A program made the position numbers and the translations under genes. From contig NC_080672.1 in the NCBI RefSeq assembly GCF_030247195.1, positions 184,698,310 to 184,762,309 on the forward strand: 64,000 bases of DNA, written 5' to 3'. Origin of the DNA: Topomyia yanbarensis (Eukaryota; Arthropoda; Insecta; Diptera; Culicidae). This document shows, piece after piece, positions 1 to 10,226 of the stretch (positions within the stretch are counted from its first letter, which is position 1; every line of letters begins with the position of its first letter). The notes beneath the pieces were generated by a model that saw only the letters and a program-made list of their open reading frames with translations, had not been told where the DNA came from and did not search any database.

Positions 1-1826
1 ACAAGCCCCTGGCTACCTGCACTACGAGACAGTGCGGGCACGGTCGAAATGGTGGCTCCAGTGACGAATGAAGAACTACTCGCAGTGGCTAAATCCCTAG
101 CAATGAACAAAGCTCCAGGGCCGGATGGAGTTCCAAACAACGCTCTCAAGGCAGCGATCATAGCGAACCCGAACATGTTCAGGCTAGCTATGCAGAGATG
201 CCTTGACGAGTGCCGTTTCCCCGATAGATGGAAAAGGCAGAAACTGGTGCTGTTGCCGAAGCCCGGGAAGCCGCCAGGCGACCCATCGGCGTACAGACCA
301 ATCTGTCTGATAGACACGACTGGCAAACTGCTTGAGAGGATCATCCTCAACAGGCTCACCCCGTACGCGGAAGGTACGGACGGTCTGTCAAGCAACCAGT
401 TTGGCTTTCGGAAGGGTAAGTCCACAGTGGACGCTCTCAACTCAGTGATAAATACTGCCGAGATAGCGATCCAACGAAAAAGGCGAGGTATTCGATACTG
501 TGCGTTAGTGACACTTGACGTGAAGAACGCATTCAACAGCGCAAGCTGGGATGCCATCGCGCTCTCGTTACACCGGCTTAGCCTACCGGTGGGTCTGTAC
601 CGGATCCTGGAAAGTTACTTCCAAAACCGCGTACTGATATATGAGACCGATGCCGGTCAGAAAAGGGTTCCGATTACCGCCGGAGTCCCGCAGGGCTCGA
701 TCCTAGGCCCGGTGCTATGGAACCTCATGTATGACGGGGTTCTGAGACTGAAGTTCCCTCCTGGGGTCAAGACGACGTAACCTTGGAGGTCTACGGGGAG
801 TCAATTCCTGAGGTAGAACTAACCGCAGAACACGCGATTAGCACGGTGGAGGAATGGATGAGCGCGAGAGGCCTGGAGCTCGCTCATCATAAGACGGAGG
901 TAGTTATCGTCAACAACCGCAAGTCGGCACAACATGCAGTTATCCATGTGGGAGAAGTCGCGATCACTTCACAGCGAAGTCTGAAGTCTCTCGGAGTCAT
1001 TATAGACGACAAACTGACCTTCGGCAGCCATGTCGACTATACATGCAAGAGAGCGTCGACTGCTGTTGCGGCTCTATCGAGAATGATGTCCAACAGCCCA
1101 AAGGTGTGCGCCAGTAGACGTAGGTTACTGGCAGGCGTTGCCGTATCTATCCTCAGGTACGGCGGCCCGTCATGGTCAAGAGCACTGAGGGTAACCAGTT
1201 ACCTACAGAAACTGGAGAGCACCTACCGCGTGATGTGCCTCAGAGTGATATCTGCCTACCGCACGGTATCACACGATGCATCCTGCGTGATAGCGAGCAT
1301 GATGCCAGTCGGGCTGGTCATTCGGGAAGATGAGGAGTGCTTTGAGCTACGTGGAAATAGGGGAGCCCGCGAGCGCACCAGGGCGACCTCGGTCGCCAGA
1401 TGGCAGCGTGAGTGGGACAACTCCTCGAAAGGTAGGTGGACTCACCGGCTGATACCTAGCATATCGAGCTGGGTGGGAAGACCCCATGGGGAAGTTCACT
1501 TCCACCTGACACAATTCCTGTCAGGCCATGGCTGTTTCCGTCAGTACCTCCACAGGTTCGGGCACGCGGAGGTCCCAGTCTGCCCGGACTGCCCAGGTGT
1601 AGATGAAATTGCCGAATACATACTGTTCGTATGTCATCGGTTCGACGTCGAAAGAAGAGCAATGCTTGACGTCTGTGGCTGGGACACAACCCCTGATACC
1701 CTTATTCAGCGGATGTGTCAATCGGTGGAGAAGTGGAACGCAGTCTCGGCTGCTACCATCCAGATTGCCAGTAGGCTACAGGTAATCTGGCGAACCGAGC
1801 AACAGACGACGGGCACGGCTAACTAG
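1..1826 (+). pseudogene. R1-clade LINE ORF2 (copy A), 5' cut by window edge, RT catalytic box deleted
   Basis: Reverse transcriptase of an R1-clade non-LTR retrotransposon. The frame is already open at base 1. Recognisable RT blocks are APGPDGVPN (~110-135), YRPICLIDTTGKLLERI (~292-345), SNQFGFRKGKSTVDA (~391-435), VTLDVKNAFNSASWDAI (~509-558) and GVPQGSILGP (~682-711). A 16-bp deletion at about 766-772, relative to copy B (10226-12594), removes most of IVGFAD before the second D and shifts the frame, giving a stop at 778-780. The remainder reads on in another frame (783-1826). That part includes the thumb and a C-terminal Cys/His cluster (CPDCPG...HRF, ~1580-1650) typical of R1 ORF2. The FADD metal-binding motif is gone, so this copy cannot be catalytically active. 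Apart from the deletion it is nearly identical to copies B and C, suggesting recent spread. The family assignment comes from motifs and domain order. Confidence 0.93.
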
Positions 1827-2755
1827 TGATTGGTTAGCTGGAGCGAAAAAGGCCAAGCGCAAAATAAGAGAGTGAATGGTTTGTTCATGCCGAGGCAGGT
1901 TGGCGCAGCGAATGGCAACCGCGTAAGGGGTAAACCCAGCCACCCCGAAGCAAGACAGAAGAGTGAGTGTATAGGCGTATAAGTGGACTGCCTCATGCCA
2001 AGACGGGAGGGTCGTAGCGTAGTATGTTGGAACTAAGCTATCGATGCCTCATGGCGTGGCAGAGGAGTGAAAGGGTGAGCATCCAAGTCAGTCTCACACT
2101 GCATGTTAAGGGTGAGCATAAAAGTCAGCCTCACAGGTTGGTAGAGGCTAGCACAAAAGTCAGCCTAGCAAGGAATGAAAAAGGTGAGCACAAAAGTCAG
2201 CCTCGCATGGTATGTCAGAAGTGGGGCCTAAGAAAAATGTCCCACATGGGATGCCAGAGGGAGTGACAAAGGTACAATAGAGTGGCACGATTGAGAGTGA
2301 ATCAGGTGATAGGGTGAGCACCCAAGTCAGCCTCACATGATATGGGTAGGGCGAGCACAAAAGTAAGCCTAGCAAGGAATGAGTAAGGTGAGCACACAAG
2401 TCAGCCTCGCATGGAACCGAAAAGGTGAGCACAAAAGTCAGCCTCATGTGGGAGTGTTTGAGAGTGAATCAAAGTGCGATTGAGAGAGCACCCAAGTAAG
2501 CCTCATACAGGATGTATGAAGGCGTGAGTGAGAGTGAATGAGTACATTTAGTACAGCCATCCCCCCAGAAGTAATACCGAGAGGTAGTTCCTGGGAGGAA
2601 TTATGGCGGAGCCCAATGGAGTTTAGTCGGTATTAATGGCTGGTCACTATTCGAGTCCGACACGCCCCCAGTGCACCCCGTGCGGTAGATTGGACCCTAC
2701 CAATAGCACGTGTACTGGGCTAGGACATAAAGGTCTTCTCCATTGTAAAAAAAAA
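1827..2755 (+). mobile_element. 3' UTR and poly(A) of R1 copy A
   Basis: Non-coding 3' tail following the ORF2 stop (TAG, 1824-1826). It matches the tails of copy B (11664-12594) and, reverse-complemented, copy C (48427-44853). It starts with a conserved block (to ~2060), then a degenerate minisatellite (~2070-2510), then a conserved 3' terminal block (~2555-2746) and ends in A9 (2747-2755). No coding capacity is seen; open frames here are read-through of the repeats. Confidence 0.9.
2070..2510 (+). repeat. Minisatellite in R1 3' UTR (about nine GTGAGCAC..AAGTCAGCCTC units)
   Basis: A degenerate motif of the form GGTGAGCAC-AAAGTCAGCCTC begins near 2074, 2110, 2148, 2183, 2313, 2350, 2386, 2425 and 2487. 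Spacing is 35-40 bp except for a 130-bp unique block in the middle. The same array with small differences lies at ~11905-12350 (copy B) and in reverse at ~45110-45545 (copy C), so it belongs to the element and not to the locus. Function is unknown; a role in RNA structure or RT recognition would be inference. Confidence 0.88.
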
Positions 2756-2895
2756 CACATACATACACACACAGACATTTGCTGATCTCGACGAACTGAA
2801 TCGAATGGTGTATGACACTCGGCCCTCCAGGCCTCGGTTAAAAAGTCGATTTTTACAGTGATTGCATAGCCTTTCTTTATATGAGAAAGGCAAAA
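2756..2895 (-). repeat. Fragment of a mosquito interspersed repeat
   Basis: Directly after the R1 poly(A). It contains an ACATACATACACACACAG-type microsatellite followed by ...GCCCTCCAGGCCTCGGTTAAAAAG and ...TTCTTTATATGAGAAAGG. The same repeat occurs in the opposite orientation at 52885-53200 (GAGGCCCGGAGGGCCGAGTT, then GTATGTGTGTATG). Copy A of R1 therefore probably inserted into or beside this older repeat. Confidence 0.65.
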
Positions 2896-3171
2896 ACGGC
2901 ATCAGAAAACTGGCTATTTATTTAATCAATTGAATCCATCATGCTATAAATCAATTTCCCAAGACAACGTAATGAAAACTGACGACTGATGTTAAATAAC
3001 ATCCAATGAAAATCGTGCCAGAATTCTATCCTGGGACAATGTTTCTACGTTTGAAAACTGCGTTTTATCATGCCTAAAGCACTCCAAATTAATGCGCATG
3101 ATTAGCACAACAGTATTCTGGTTGCAGTTGAAAATCGAAAAATTACCTTGCGCCTTTCGTTTTTTCCCTAT
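2896..3171. other. Unassigned spacer
   Basis: AT-rich sequence between the interspersed repeat and the LTR. No coding signal or repeat partner elsewhere in the window was recognised. Confidence 0.5.
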
Positions 3172-3900
3172 TCGCAACTATTTATTAAAAAAAAACTCCA
3201 CACGGTAATATCTGCTCACCTGAGATATGTATAACTAATCGCACATTGCTGTCATTCAATTATCACGTTCAAGTATGTAACCAATGCTTATCGAACACTA
3301 ACGGTAATATCTGCTCACCTGAGACACGTATAACTAATCGCATATTGCTGTCATTCAATTATCACGTTCAAGTATGTAACAAATGCTTATCGAACTGTCT
3401 TCCACTAACTATTGACCGCACAAGGTTTCGTTGCCCAAAGTTCAATCACAAAAACTCCAGCACATTTTTGCGGTGCAGGCGGGCGAGAACTAACTACGGA
3501 CTGACTCGAACTTTCGTACGCAAAAACTCTTTAACCACACGGATTTAGATCACTTTCGCGCATCTCTGAGAGGAATGCACGAAGTTCTTGAAAACATTTT
3601 CTAAAGCTCTCACTAGAGCTGTCGGTCGCTAGCCGATTCAATTAAAAAACAATGTGTCGTTCCCCGAGGTAATGCCTTGCCCCTGCTACGGTAGGGTCGC
3701 GGCGTAAACAAACAATTTTGTATCATCATTAAACATTACCTTCGCGTATGCTAGGCGCAGCGTCAATGAAACTTGCTTAGCTTAAGGCTAAGTCTTTATG
3801 ATGCAACGCAACTCATGGAATCGAAAATCCAAGAGATGGGCAAATGATGATGAAATATTACCGGGATTAGAACCGGAGAAAATTAGGTACTCTGCATGCA
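3172..3900 (-). repeat. Left (3') LTR of a minus-strand LTR retrotransposon, outer end truncated
   Basis: Two blocks (3172-3440 and ~3520-3900) match the right LTR at 21196-22614 in the same orientation. Shared landmarks are the 99-bp tandem duplication (3202 and 3301), the TCACTTTCGCGCATCTCTGA block and CTTGCTTAGCTTAAGGCTAAG. The inner edge ends ...ACTCTGCATGCA. It is followed by CCCTTACTTACT, which on the minus strand is a short purine-rich tract suited to plus-strand priming. The outer ~50 bp present in the right LTR (21196-21247) are missing here. Direct orientation, matching edges and the PBS-like site at the other LTR support LTR status. Whether this pair belongs to the gag-pol-env element inside is not certain. 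Confidence 0.7.
3202..3400. repeat. 99-bp tandem duplication within the LTR
   Basis: Unit starting GGTAATATCTGCTCACCTGA at about 3203 is repeated from 3301 with few changes. The same two-unit structure with the same 99-bp period is found in the right LTR (21274 and 21373), so it predates the LTR retrotransposition. Confidence 0.85.
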
Positions 3901-6427
3901 CCCTTACTTACTGAGCTTGATGTTGCCTCGGAGAGACGCATCGCCAAGACGATTGCGCGTGTCATTAAAAAAAGGAATGTGTTAGAAGTCTTTTGCGTCC
4001 TAATACCTAAGATTGCCATTACAAAATTATGTTTGTTGTTACTTTTGGCAAAACAAAATATTTACAATTTTCTATCATTATTTGACATTCGCTTAACATC
4101 CTAACTTTACGGTGGTCCTAGTGCATGCTTCTCTTTCCAGCTTCAGGGCTCCTAGACTCGATTGCGATTGCGATTGCGTAGTGGTTCTCAGAATTCAGAC
4201 TTCGGATCCCTCGTGCAGCGGTATGCTTCCAATCCGTTGAGCAGCGACATCGTTCTTTGTTCACTGAGAGGTCTGATTGTTGTCCTCTTAGGCTATGGTT
4301 GTCTGTTCTGATTCTCCATTTATGTTGACTTTTGTTGATTCGTGTTGGTTTAGTTGGACTGGCCAACTGATTTCCTCGATTCTGGTTGGGATTTATTTGT
4401 GGTACCAACTCTCGATCGATTGCCTAGCTATCGACGTCCTTTAAGTATTTGTCGACATTGATTTCTCTCACCGTTTGGCTTATTCGGGTGATTTGACTGC
4501 TTGCTTGCTACCTTCAGGCCATATTGATTGTGGGCTACTGAGCTGCTATTTTCATGCACACAGACCGGGTTTGACTGTTCCGATCGCCTCTTTTATCTTT
4601 GGTTTAGGCTGATACATGTTTAGCCTTCGTTGTCACTACTCAACTCTCAGCTTTATCGAATTTCTCGTTAACTATCAGTTGTCCTGCTTCCTCCGTAGTT
4701 TGACCATTCTTCCACCTCCGAGATACCCTCCATCTTCTTTCTGTCACCACGTACAACCGTCCTTTCCAAATCCATCCTTGTCGAACGCGTCGGGTAGTAC
4801 TCGTGACTACCTTCTTCACAGGGCACACACTATTCTGGACTTCTGCTTCCGTTTATACTAAATCTCCTATGTGTTATTATTATTTTCATCATTGAACGTT
4901 ATTTGCTTATTTGTTCTATGGTTTTGATAAGTTGCTAGCTGTAAATTATTGTTGTGTATAAAAACTAATTTAATCTTTGTGTGAGCATCATTTTCACTCT
5001 GTAGTTTACTATATTTATTTAGCTCTTTCAATTTTTGTTTGTTTTTAATTATGTACTTTACTCGTATGTACTTTACTGTCGTATGTGAGCTTACTTTTGT
5101 TTATAGTTTATTTTAAAATGAGAAACCGACTTGATTTGGCAATCTTCCTAATCTACTCTTGTCAGATATGTATTTCCAGCAAGAACAAGGGTGTTAGTTG
5201 TTAGTAATTGCCCCCAATTCTTTCTTTTTCCCCAAATGTGGTTTTTTTTTGTTCGAGATCTATTGCTTACTTTGCTCGTTTTAATAATTTCGAGTTCTTT
5301 TGCCTGTTGTGCTCGTTTTTTAGTAAATTTCTTTTAATTTTGTAATATTGTTTTAGACTCGAGATGGATAATTTATTTTTTGTGTGTTGCTCGAGGTGTG
5401 TTTTTTTGTAATTGTATTCTTTTCATAATATTTTTTTCATAATAAAATTTTTTTTTTCATCGTATTTTTTTCAAAATGCTTTGTGTCGACAACATTTGTC
5501 GAAGCGAGGTAAGTATTTCGTCGGAATACTTGGTTGTCTTCCTTCCTGTCTATTGTGGTTTCGTGTATGTTGCTTCGACATCTCCCCCTATCCAAATGAG
5601 GTTGACCCAGGAGAGTTTCTGTAAATAAAGACTTAAATTCCTGAAAATAGATACATGGTATTGCTAACCATGCGGTTATGAAAGAAAAGTACTCTGAAAT
5701 CTTACTTACCATAATCAACTATATCCATCCTAGAGAGTACCTGAAAATTACAATCGCCAAGGTGGACTGATGCGCAACTTGTGAAACCAAATCGAATTTC
5801 TCCTAATAATATTTAGAAAGATAGAAAAGAGTAACGCACTTTGGCTGATTTGCGACTCTTGTGCAATTATAGCAAAATTCTTATGCAGTGATTGTCTCTA
5901 CTGCAACTTGTTTATAACTTTCTAGTTTTGGCATGTTTGCCCTTTTCATAAAAATATTTCCCTTCTAGGCGTTTTGTCGCCATTTGTTCAATTGCATTTT
6001 ATTAAATTCATTGATGTTTCAACCAGTATCTTGGACGAACTCATGTCACGCCTCTTTGGTAAAATGTGGTCTTCTGAGCGTGTTCGCTAAACGTCTCTTT
6101 ATAAATTGTTTAATAAAAATTTTCTACTCCCACTTTCACGTTTTTCGTGACGCTTTCATCACCTATATGTTATAGTGTCCAATAACACTTTTCTTTAATT
6201 ATGAAACTTTTTCCCTTGTTTTCACTGCTAAGATCTCCTAATGATTATTCCATTCGTCTTTGTCTCGTATTCCTGTTCTTCACCCTTTTTGCCCTTACTT
6301 GGTTTGTCCTCGTTTGTCAACCTCTTCGTCCTATCTGAAATTTTAAACACTCGTTCGTACTTCATTCATTTATCATACATGCTGGTGTCTGTTTCCTTGT
6401 GTATCACTCACCCTTTTCACTCCAGGG
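3901..6427. other. Long non-coding stretch between LTR and Transib-like element
   Basis: No convincing coding sequence. Short frames are present on both strands but lack recognised motifs. At 5578-5600 the minus strand reads TTTGGATAGGGGGAGATGTC, a polypurine tract followed by TGTC. It could be the edge of another 3' LTR, but no matching second copy was found in the window. The region 4860-5460 is T-rich on the plus strand. It is probably decayed LTR-element or UTR sequence. Confidence 0.4.
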
Positions 6428-8097
6428 CACAGTGGGACGAGCCCGGACTTAAGTCCATATATGAAGGTTATGCGATATTCTCACTAGTATTTTTCTCGTA
6501 TCAGCTGAGCTATCAGCCATTATTTTCGCGAGATTTTAGGTGATTTGAATGCAAAATGAATTTTTGACAGCTGTTTGAATGGCATAACTTAAGTGTTTTT
6601 GCATTATTTGACCATAGGAACTATATACGGTTATTCTCATTTTTCAAAGAAACGGTTGATTTTATGAATTGGATTACTTCACCAAAATTATCCGTGTGAT
6701 AAAATTACATCGTAAAATCGCCAAAAATAAGTCACTAGTTGGTTTAGTTAGTGTTTAGATAACTGTTTGTCATGAATTTTTTATTGAATTCGAACTTCTA
6801 AAGCGATAACAACAACGACGCCCGTAAATGCCCGCGATCACACTATGCTCATTCGAAAGCTTTTCATTTTCTCTTTAAAATGAGCCTATGCTAGTTTTGC
6901 GAAAACTTGCGATAAGCAGTCAAAATTTGAAAAAACTGTGAATGGAGACGCATGGTTATTACTGATATTTAATTTGAATATTCACTTTATGACTAGAATA
7001 ATGACACTAATTTATGCACAACTTTCAAATAACATTTAGAGCATGATCTACAAGGGTTTTACTAGTGATCAAGAGTAAGGAAGTGGGAAGTATGGTTTTT
7101 AAGTGGTAAAGGAATCAAGAATGTTTAAAATTCAGTAAATATTTTCAACCATCTCAAATGTGTCATAAAATGTTTCATGAACTCTTTTTGCTGACTTACG
7201 CAATAACTGTCAATCTTAGTGAACACAGTTGAGTTCTAGTCATTTGGTGGGACTATTTTTTCCGAGTTTGCATAGCACTGATATAGCTTAAGGGTATGCG
7301 ATATTCTCCAAATAAAATAAGACCATTTTTAAATGAACCACATACGCGAAAAAAGGATTTTGGATTTATTTTAATTTAAGGTATGAAATAATCAATCTAA
7401 GCAACTTAAAACACACCTGCGAAAACAAAATCGTTAACCATCTTGTTGATTAGTGAATATAAATAAATATTCCACTGAGACGCTCTACATGTTTGTTTTG
7501 AAAATGAAAAAAATGTTGTTTTCATACCAATACTAATGAATTAAACGTTCCAAAATTAGACAATCACATCTTATTTGATCCTTAAAAATAATATAGTCAT
7601 TTCTAAAGTCCGACAATGAGATATCAATCAATTCGTTTCAATACGGAAAACAAATTTCAAAATTACAATTGAAAGAAATATTTATAAAAGACAAAATATT
7701 TACTTTTGAGCCACTCTAATGAGTAGTAAAGTTAATTTCTATTTTCTATAACCAACATAGGAATTCAGCGCATAAAAATGTCTTTAAAAAAAACTTGAAC
7801 CTTCACAACAAAATAATTCTTTTTGAGCCACCCTAATGTATAATGAAATTTTTTTTTGCAAATGTTAATATCAAAAACGATTTAGTACACGACAATTAAT
7901 ATACTCAAATTTTAAGAACGATTTAGAAAAAAATATATTTTTGAGACACCCTAATGAATAGTAAATGTTCATTTTTGAATTGTTTTAATATCGAAAACGA
8001 ATTCAGCGTACCAAAATTACATAAAAACGTCCTATATGAACCGATACGGAAAAGTTTGGACTTTAGTCCACCTTTTGTTCTAAGTCGTGCCACTGTG
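6428..8097. mobile_element. Transib-like non-autonomous DNA element A (CACAGTGG ends, 5-bp TSD)
   Basis: The left end reads CACAGTGGGACGAGCCCGGA and the reverse complement of the right end reads CACAGTGGCACGACTTAGAA, agreeing at 12 of the first 13 bases. The 5 bp outside are CAGGG on both sides (6423-6427 and 8098-8102), a perfect GC-rich 5-bp target duplication. CAC-led termini with GC-rich 5-bp duplications are hallmarks of the Transib superfamily, whose ends resemble the RAG heptamer CACAGTG. The 1670-bp body has no long frame and no transposase motif, so it is non-autonomous. It contains three ~115-bp repeats marked by GAG(C/A)CACyCTAATG near 7710, 7826 and 7942. Element B at 18470-19335 has a similar right end. 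Confidence 0.75.
7700..8030. repeat. Three ~115-bp internal tandem repeats in Transib-like element A
   Basis: Units share TTTTGAG(C/A)CAC(T/C)CTAATG followed by an A/T-rich stretch with TAGTAAA and a GAATTCAGCG or equivalent segment. Starts are near 7705, 7823 and 7937. Divergence between units is appreciable, so the duplication is old. Confidence 0.6.
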
Positions 8098-8653
8098 CAG
8101 GGGTCAGACTTCCCCTTGCTCACTCATTCTTGTGTTCCCATCTCGATACTTCGGCATTGTTAACTCCGGAGCTTCAAAATCGTAGTATAGCTTACACGAT
8201 CAGAATTAGAAAATACGTGACCCCAATCGACATCCCCCACTTTGGATGTCGTTATTATTCATAATAGATTGTGCTGTCTTTTCTAATTTTATTTCATGTC
8301 GGGTTTCCTTATGTTCTGTTTGACCCATGTACGTTGGTTCAAGATAAAGCGGTTCCTCTCCCGCGTTTTCGGTATCCGGTATTGCTCCTTTATTTGCCTT
8401 ATTCTGTATTTCATTTATGGCGGTTTCTCCGTCGCGTTTTCTAGTTTGGATACTCGTATGTGATGTATCCTGTTGTCATGAGGATATCGCCTCTGGCGCG
8501 AAATTTACTACATGACCTTCATGTCTGATTTCGTGATGCATCATTGGATCCGAAATTTCTAGTTTTGGTCTTTTTATTGCCTTCTTTTTCTCTTCCGCCC
8601 TTTTTGGCGTCTTTCCTGAGTATGATACCCGCGTGCAACAGGACAATTTCCCT
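8098..8653. other. Sequence downstream (minus sense) of the env-like gene, with a polypurine tract
   Basis: On the minus strand the env stop is followed by ~400 bp without clear domains. Then at 8228-8245 comes CCAAAGTGGGGGATGTCG, a purine tract followed by TGTCG, which could mark the start of a 3' LTR of the gag-pol-env element. The putative LTR sequence (8232 and lower) was not found again near gag, so the boundary remains a proposal. Confidence 0.35.
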
Positions 8654-10226
8654 TTAAATCCAAAAAATGATTAGGATTATTGCTCCAAATAACCCTATTA
8701 ATGCACTCGTACTTAGCCATGGTCTTTCCAGTGGCGCGTAAATTAAATCCCGTAATATGGGCCTTTCTAGTATTAAATCCTTAACATCTACGCCTAGGTC
8801 GTAGAGTCGCTTATTATCAAGAAATGAATACATTTTTTCCGTTTCGTTTAGGATTGGCAACTGGCTTATTTGCCAGGCGTCTAATGTGGGCACCGAAATG
8901 TTCCCGAAGTTCTCTTTGATTTCGAAGTTGCTTGAGTGAGCGGTGTTTCCTTCATATCTTATTATTACCTCGTTTGTATATAATGCTGTTCCTTCTAGTA
9001 ACAGTACTCTTCCCGTACCTTGTAGAGTCAAAATGGTGAAGTTGTTCCCATTAGTTATATTCGCTATGGTTTTCGAGGGGGCCGCATAGATCCATCCGTT
9101 TGCGTCAGGGGTCGCAAACCACATAGTATGGTTTATCTTACTCGTTTTGTATGCGCAGCTATTGCTAATCGCACCATAGATAAGCTTTGCCGCACACTTT
9201 CTACTGTTGGCATATTTTCCTCGGGTTCACCGATTTCACATATTCGGTCGTTCCTCAGGTTCTTACAGGTTCGAAATGTGTTCTCCGATATTATGTAGCC
9301 CCATTTAGTTTTTTTATCTTTTAATATTATGTTGTCCTCCACGTGAAAAAATGATAACGCGTTATTTTGAATCTGAGGGATAATGAATACCCTTATTGCC
9401 TCATATTCTTTCGTGTCCACTAGGGAAAAATACGTCTAGTATAAGCTGTTTCCGTCCAGAAAACCTGTGGCCGAATTTAACTAGCCTAAGGGTTCCTGGT
9501 GTTAAACCGTCATTTCCGGTTGGAAACTTCACATTTGCTGGCAGTGTTCGCCTTGTCTCCAAGAGAGTCGTTGTGATTACCTCTTGGTTTATTAAATGCA
9601 GAAGCAAATCGCTCTTCTGGACCTCGTCCATGAGAACCTGCATGAAGATTCTTTGCCTTCTTCTAATGTATTCCGCGAAATTTTATATTCACATCCCTAC
9701 TTCTATGAGTCAATTCCAAAATATGTTTTATTTGGCTTGTGAAATTTATCCCTTTTCTGACTTCGTTTTTAAGAGTCTGAAACTTATCTATTAAAGCAAT
9801 GCTCTTTTTATCTATGTTCAACATCGATTTGTTCACGAAATCGTATAATGATGAGGCCACTAGTGCCTGGTGATCGGTGCGAGTCCGTATAGACTCGTCG
9901 TTCAATCGTAATTGATCCATATCGTAATCAATTCTAGCTCTGTCCCCACTGTCCATCAGTCCGAACGTGCTCCAGAAACTTCTCCTATTTCTCCCTTGGA
10001 AGAAGCTCTGAATGACTGCGCTATTCTCGTTTAAGTCACTGCTTGCTAGTGCTATGTTTCTGCTTATCTCCTGGCATGCGTTCGTAGGAATGTGTTCCGT
10101 TAAATTTGCGCATATGCCGGAGAATGTCTTTATCGCCTTATAGTATAAATTCTCGTGTTGAGTTAATTCACCTGAGTCCAGACTTACCGCTATGGTGTAG
10201 TACTCTCTGGCTATCCTAACCCCTTC

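Noticed and set aside
2024..2447. Short frames on both strands in the R1 tail (also 11860-12235, 45139-45663)
   Set aside because: Read-through of the 3' UTR minisatellite; not conserved as protein between copies.
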